This document shows, piece after piece, positions 60,816 through 64,000 of a DNA stretch of 64,000 nt (position 1 is its first letter; each line of letters opens with the position of its first letter). The stretch comes from JBBSAT01 sp046351235 (lineage in GTDB: Bacteria; Myxococcota_A; Polyangia; Polyangiales; Sandaracinaceae), in contig JAXLYV010000004.1 of NCBI GenBank assembly GCA_046351235.1, forward strand, positions 186,001-250,000, given 5' to 3'. The position numbers and the translations under genes were made by a program. Under the pieces are notes generated by a model. It was not told the origin of the DNA. It saw only the letters and a list, made by a program, of their open reading frames with translations, and did no database searches.

Positions 60816-62912
60816 ATGACTTACCGATCGAGGAGCGCCGCGCCTGCGGGCGCCGCTACGCCTGGGCCGATCTCTCTTTCCCTCGTGCTCGCGCTCGGCT
60901 TCGTGCTCGGCTGCGAGACACCGCCGGCGCCGACCGATGCCGCCGTGGTCGACGGTGGGTTCGTCCCGCCCGACGGCAGCGTCCACTGCGAGACGAGCGC
61001 GGAGTGCGACGACGGGATCGCCTGCACGCGCGACAGCTGCCTGGTCGACATCCAGGTGTGCACGCACGTGAACGACAACCCCTCGTGCGACGACGGGATC
61101 TTCTGCAACGGCCCCGAGCGGTGCGACTTCTTCGAGGGCTGCGTGCACGAGGCCACGCACGAGACGTGCGACGACGGCAACGTCTGCACGATCGATCGCT
61201 GCAACGAGGAGCAGACCGTCTGCGAGCACTCGCCGCGCGATCTCGACTTCGACGGCGACGCCGACTTCTTCTGCGACGGCGGCACCGACTGCGACGACCG
61301 CGACCCCACGCGCAGCGGCCACGCGCCCGAGCTCTGCGACGACTCGGTCGACAACGACTGCGACGGCATGGTCGACGAGGCCACGTGCGGCCGCCCGGCG
61401 CACGACACGTGCGACGACCCGCTCGAGCTGACGGCCTCGGGGGTCACGCAGCTGGCGGTGCGCGCGGCGAGCTCCGACTACACGCTCGGGTGCGTCGGCT
61501 TCACCGAGCCCGATCTCGTGGTGAGCTTCACGCTCGATGCGCCGCACGACGTGACGCTCATCGCCGACAGCGAGCTGTCGAGCGTCGAGCTCGCGCTCCG
61601 CACCGACTGCGCCGACGCGCACAGCGAGATCGCCTGCGAGGAGTTCGGCTTCCCGGCGACCCTTCGGGCGCGCGCGCTCGAGGCCGGCACGTACTTCGTG
61701 ATCGTGCAGTCGTTCGACGACGTCACGCTCAACCTCCAGATCGACGATCCGACGCTGCCGCCCACGAACGAGTCGTGCGGAACGGCCATCGCCATCCCGG
61801 AGACGGGCGGCCACTACAGCGGCAGCTTCGTCGGCGTGACCGACGACGTCGCGACGTCGTGTGATCCCAACCTCGCCGACCTCGTCTACCAGCTCGACCT
61901 CTCGGCCGAGAGTGACGTGCGCGTCGATCTCGCGGCCACGGGCGGCGGCACGATGCGCTGGAGCCTGCAGCCGACCTGCGGCGATGCCGGCTCGCAGTAC
62001 CGCTGCCGCACGGGCTCGCCCGCGAGCGGGACCCTGCACCGGGTGCCGATGGGCACCTATTTCCTCGTCATCGAGGCGTCCGCGGCCGTCGAGCCCGATT
62101 TCTCGCTCACGGTCACGGTCTCGCCGCCGACCGACCCCGTCGTGGGCGACACCTGCGCGAGCCCGATCCCGCTCGAGCTCGGCGTGCCCTTCAGCGGCAC
62201 GCTCGCGCGCGCGGAAGACGACTACGACACGAGCTGCGGCTTCGACTATCGGGACATCGTCCATTCGTTCACGATCGACGCGCAGAGCGACGTGACGATC
62301 GTCGTGCAGGGCGGCGCCTACATGAACGGTGCGCTGCGGACGGACTGCGCGACCGGCAGCGAGCTGCGCTGCGACGACGGCACGAACTTCGTCACGCACG
62401 TCCGCGCGCTCGACATGGGCACCTACTACTTCCTCGTCGAGAGCCCCGGGCAGGGCACCTACACCGCGACGGTGACGGCGACCTCGCCGCCGACGACGCC
62501 GACGCCCGTTCCCGATGGCGCGAACGACGTCTGCGGCGGCGCCATCGTCATCCCCGAGACCGGCGGACTGTGGTCCGGCTCGACGGTCGTGGCCCAGAAC
62601 GACTACGACCCTTCGCGCTGCGGCTCGTTCGGCAGCCCGGCCCACGACGTCGCGTTCCGGCTGGATCTCACCCAGCGCTCGATCGTGACGATCTCCACCG
62701 AGGGCTCGCTCTTCAACACGATCGTGTACCGAGAGGTCGCGCCTTGCGCGTCGAGCACGGACCTCGCGTGTGACGACGACAGCGGCCCGGGGACCACGAG
62801 CCAGCTGACCGAGACCCTCGCGCCCGGCACCTACTTCTACATCCTCGACGGGTGGAACAGCTCCGCGCAGGGCCACTACGAGCTCGAGGCCGTGATCACG
62901 CCGGCCCCATGA
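60816..62912 (+). CDS. Surface lipoprotein with MopE-type motif and four PPC-like repeats
   Basis: The product is 698 residues from ATG 60816, which has AGGA five bases upstream; ATG 60786 is an alternative. The lipobox is F-V-L-G-C (about residue 33). Cys pairs of the form CDDGIACTRDSC and CDDGIFCNGPERC follow, then a MopE-type motif (ELCDDSVDNDCDGMVDEATC). Four repeats of about 115-125 residues come next, each opening with D/E-x-C, ending with A-G-T-Y-F/Y, and resembling pre-peptidase C-terminal (PPC) beta domains. Likely roles are adhesion or binding. Its stop overlaps the next ATG by 4 bp. Confidence 0.85.
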   Translation: MTYRSRSAAPAGAATPGPISLSLVLALGFVLGCETPPAPTDAAVVDGGFVPPDGSVHCETSAECDDGIACTRDSCLVDIQVCTHVNDNPSCDDGIFCNGPERCDFFEGCVHEATHETCDDGNVCTIDRCNEEQTVCEHSPRDLDFDGDADFFCDGGTDCDDRDPTRSGHAPELCDDSVDNDCDGMVDEATCGRPAHDTCDDPLELTASGVTQLAVRAASSDYTLGCVGFTEPDLVVSFTLDAPHDVTLIADSELSSVELALRTDCADAHSEIACEEFGFPATLRARALEAGTYFVIVQSFDDVTLNLQIDDPTLPPTNESCGTAIAIPETGGHYSGSFVGVTDDVATSCDPNLADLVYQLDLSAESDVRVDLAATGGGTMRWSLQPTCGDAGSQYRCRTGSPASGTLHRVPMGTYFLVIEASAAVEPDFSLTVTVSPPTDPVVGDTCASPIPLELGVPFSGTLARAEDDYDTSCGFDYRDIVHSFTIDAQSDVTIVVQGGAYMNGALRTDCATGSELRCDDGTNFVTHVRALDMGTYYFLVESPGQGTYTATVTATSPPTTPTPVPDGANDVCGGAIVIPETGGLWSGSTVVAQNDYDPSRCGSFGSPAHDVAFRLDLTQRSIVTISTEGSLFNTIVYREVAPCASSTDLACDDDSGPGTTSQLTETLAPGTYFYILDGWNSSAQGHYELEAVITPAP

Positions 62913-64000
62913 GGAGCTCGCGCGACGCGCGAGCCATCGCACGCCGAGCGTCCGGGCTCGCCTGCGGGCTCGTCGCCACGCTCGCGGTCGCGTGCACGCG
63001 CACGACGACCACGGAGCTGCCCGACGTCTCGTTCCTCACGAACGACGGCGGCACCGACGCGAACGAGCCCTTCGACGCAGGGCCGCTTCCTCCCGTCGTC
63101 GAGACGTGCGAGATGCCCGGCGCGACGGTGGGAGTGAGCTGCACGACTCCCTCGGAGTGCCAGGACGGCTGCTTCTGCAACGGGCCCGAGGCCTGCGTCG
63201 CCGGGCGCTGCGCGGCCGGCACGCCCCCTTGTGCCGACGGCGTCGACTGCACGACCGATGCGTGCTCGGAAGAGGCCAATCGCTGCGTCCACGTGCCCGA
63301 CCACACGCAGTGCTCGGACGGCCACGCGTGCAACGGCTACGAGCTCTGCGATCTCGTGGACGGATGCACCACGGCGGCACCGCTCGTCTGCAACGACGAG
63401 AGCACCTGCACGCTCGACGCCTGCGACGACACGCTCGGCTGCGTCTTCGTCGCCCGCGATCTCGACGACGACGGCTTCGTGTCGAGCGCGTGCGGCGGCG
63501 CCGACTGCGACGACTACGACCCCCACATCCTGCCCGGCGTGAGCGAGATCTGCGACAACCGGCGCGACGACGACTGCAACGGCCTGCGCGACTACCTCGA
63601 CCCGGCGTGCACTCCCACCAACGATCGCTGCGCGCAGGCTTCGTTCCTCCGCCTCGGCCCGAGCGGCGGCGGCGCCTCGGGGTCGACGGCCGGGCTCGCA
63701 CGGGACTACACGCTCTCGTGCGGCGGTGGCCCCGACGTGGTGTTCCGCTTCTCGCTCACCACGTCGCGGGACGTGCAGATCCGAGCGCGCTCGACCGGCA
63801 CCGGCGCACCGACGCCGACGCTCGCCCTTCGGCCCTTCGACCGCTGCGCCGAGGGTCCCGACCTCGCGTGCGCGCGCGGCAACGACTCGATCCTCCACGT
63901 CCGCTCGCTGCCGGCGGGCACCTGGGCGATCGTGGTCGCGACGACGACCGAGACCACCTTCGAGCTGGACGTCGCGCTGGACGACCCGACGATGCTGCCG
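62909..64000 (+). CDS. Surface lipoprotein with MopE-type motif (3' part beyond window)
   Basis: 364 residues are visible and the frame is still open at the edge. The signal peptide ends in A-V-A-C (about residue 29). Cys motifs related to those of the upstream protein follow (CQDGCFCNGPEACVAGRC; CADGVDCTTDACSEEANRC). A MopE-type motif is EICDNRRDDDCNGLRDYLDPAC. At least one PPC-like beta domain starts at about 265 (VVFRFSLTTSRDVQIRARS, then LPAGTWAIVV). It is the downstream partner of a coupled pair and probably a diverged duplicate. Confidence 0.85.
   Translation, partial: MRSSRDARAIARRASGLACGLVATLAVACTRTTTTELPDVSFLTNDGGTDANEPFDAGPLPPVVETCEMPGATVGVSCTTPSECQDGCFCNGPEACVAGRCAAGTPPCADGVDCTTDACSEEANRCVHVPDHTQCSDGHACNGYELCDLVDGCTTAAPLVCNDESTCTLDACDDTLGCVFVARDLDDDGFVSSACGGADCDDYDPHILPGVSEICDNRRDDDCNGLRDYLDPACTPTNDRCAQASFLRLGPSGGGASGSTAGLARDYTLSCGGGPDVVFRFSLTTSRDVQIRARSTGTGAPTPTLALRPFDRCAEGPDLACARGNDSILHVRSLPAGTWAIVVATTTETTFELDVALDDPTMLP

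Overview
This window is a gene-dense, very GC-rich chromosomal segment. Its gene content points to a predatory or social myxobacterium (Myxococcota), most likely of the Polyangiales/Sandaracinaceae type. The reasons are: many Cys-rich surface lipoproteins whose Asp/Ala/Gly-rich linkers follow the lipobox; four proteins ending in a MYXO-CTERM-like tail (Cys motif, transmembrane helix, Arg cluster); MopE-type 'CDGxDNDCNG' motifs; Ser/Thr kinases beside an FHA-sigma54 activator; a CarD-family regulator; and TIGR04222-like and PilZ proteins. I see no rRNA, tRNA, CRISPR array, integrase or transposase. No gene-free stretch exceeds 300 bp; the longest are 46486-46769, 9884-10157 and 47442-47692.

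Layout. 1-4198: GspE N-domain protein (partial), NTF2-like lipoprotein, flavodoxin, CPBP intramembrane protease, biotinyl carrier protein, and a GAF protein overlapping a CheY-like receiver. 4318-9883 (minus): three tandem, nearly abutting trypsin-like proteases with Cys-rich tails. 10158-13216: histidine kinase translationally coupled to a CapA-like phosphoesterase. 13210-19646: hydrolase and several secreted proteins or lipoproteins. 19711-25351: YgiQ radical SAM protein carrying an in-frame palindromic insertion, a CBS protein and UspA pair, an FkbM methyltransferase, and a DUF695-RraB protein. 25443-28438: Ser/Thr kinase, a protein with an internal duplication, and a SnoaL-tailed ECF sigma factor, linked by two copies of one bipartite promoter-like motif. 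28561-30362: TIGR04222-like protein and a fatty-acid hydroxylase.

30390-35336: a large kinase-AAA-TPR regulator divergent from an FHA-sigma54 activator. 35379-40845: Cys-rich lipoproteins and a surface hydrolase. 40888-42605: ruvA-ruvB. 42683-43941: duplicated CAP-domain lipoproteins. 44060-47441 (minus): J-like protein, PilZ protein, RNase E/G and CarD-family regulator. 47693-54471: two thioesterases, a DUF4397-like lipoprotein, a ScfR/RamB-type regulator, an alpha/beta hydrolase and SelO. 54482-57703: Cys-rich lipoprotein, DUF1517-like membrane protein with Ser/Gly/Trp repeats, its partner, and YchJ. 57737-60784: acidic secreted protein, a SulP-STAS-carbonic anhydrase fusion, and a truncated second SulP gene. 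60816-64000: two coupled surface lipoproteins with MopE motifs and PPC-like repeats; the second runs off the end.

The most interesting signals are the shared 15+12+7 promoter-like motif beside the ECF sigma factor, the palindromic insertion inside ygiQ with a possible relative at 43994-44040, a three-copy dispersed repeat whose hairpin arms shorten in a compensated way, the non-RD kinase and sigma54 activator pair, and the SulP truncation scar.
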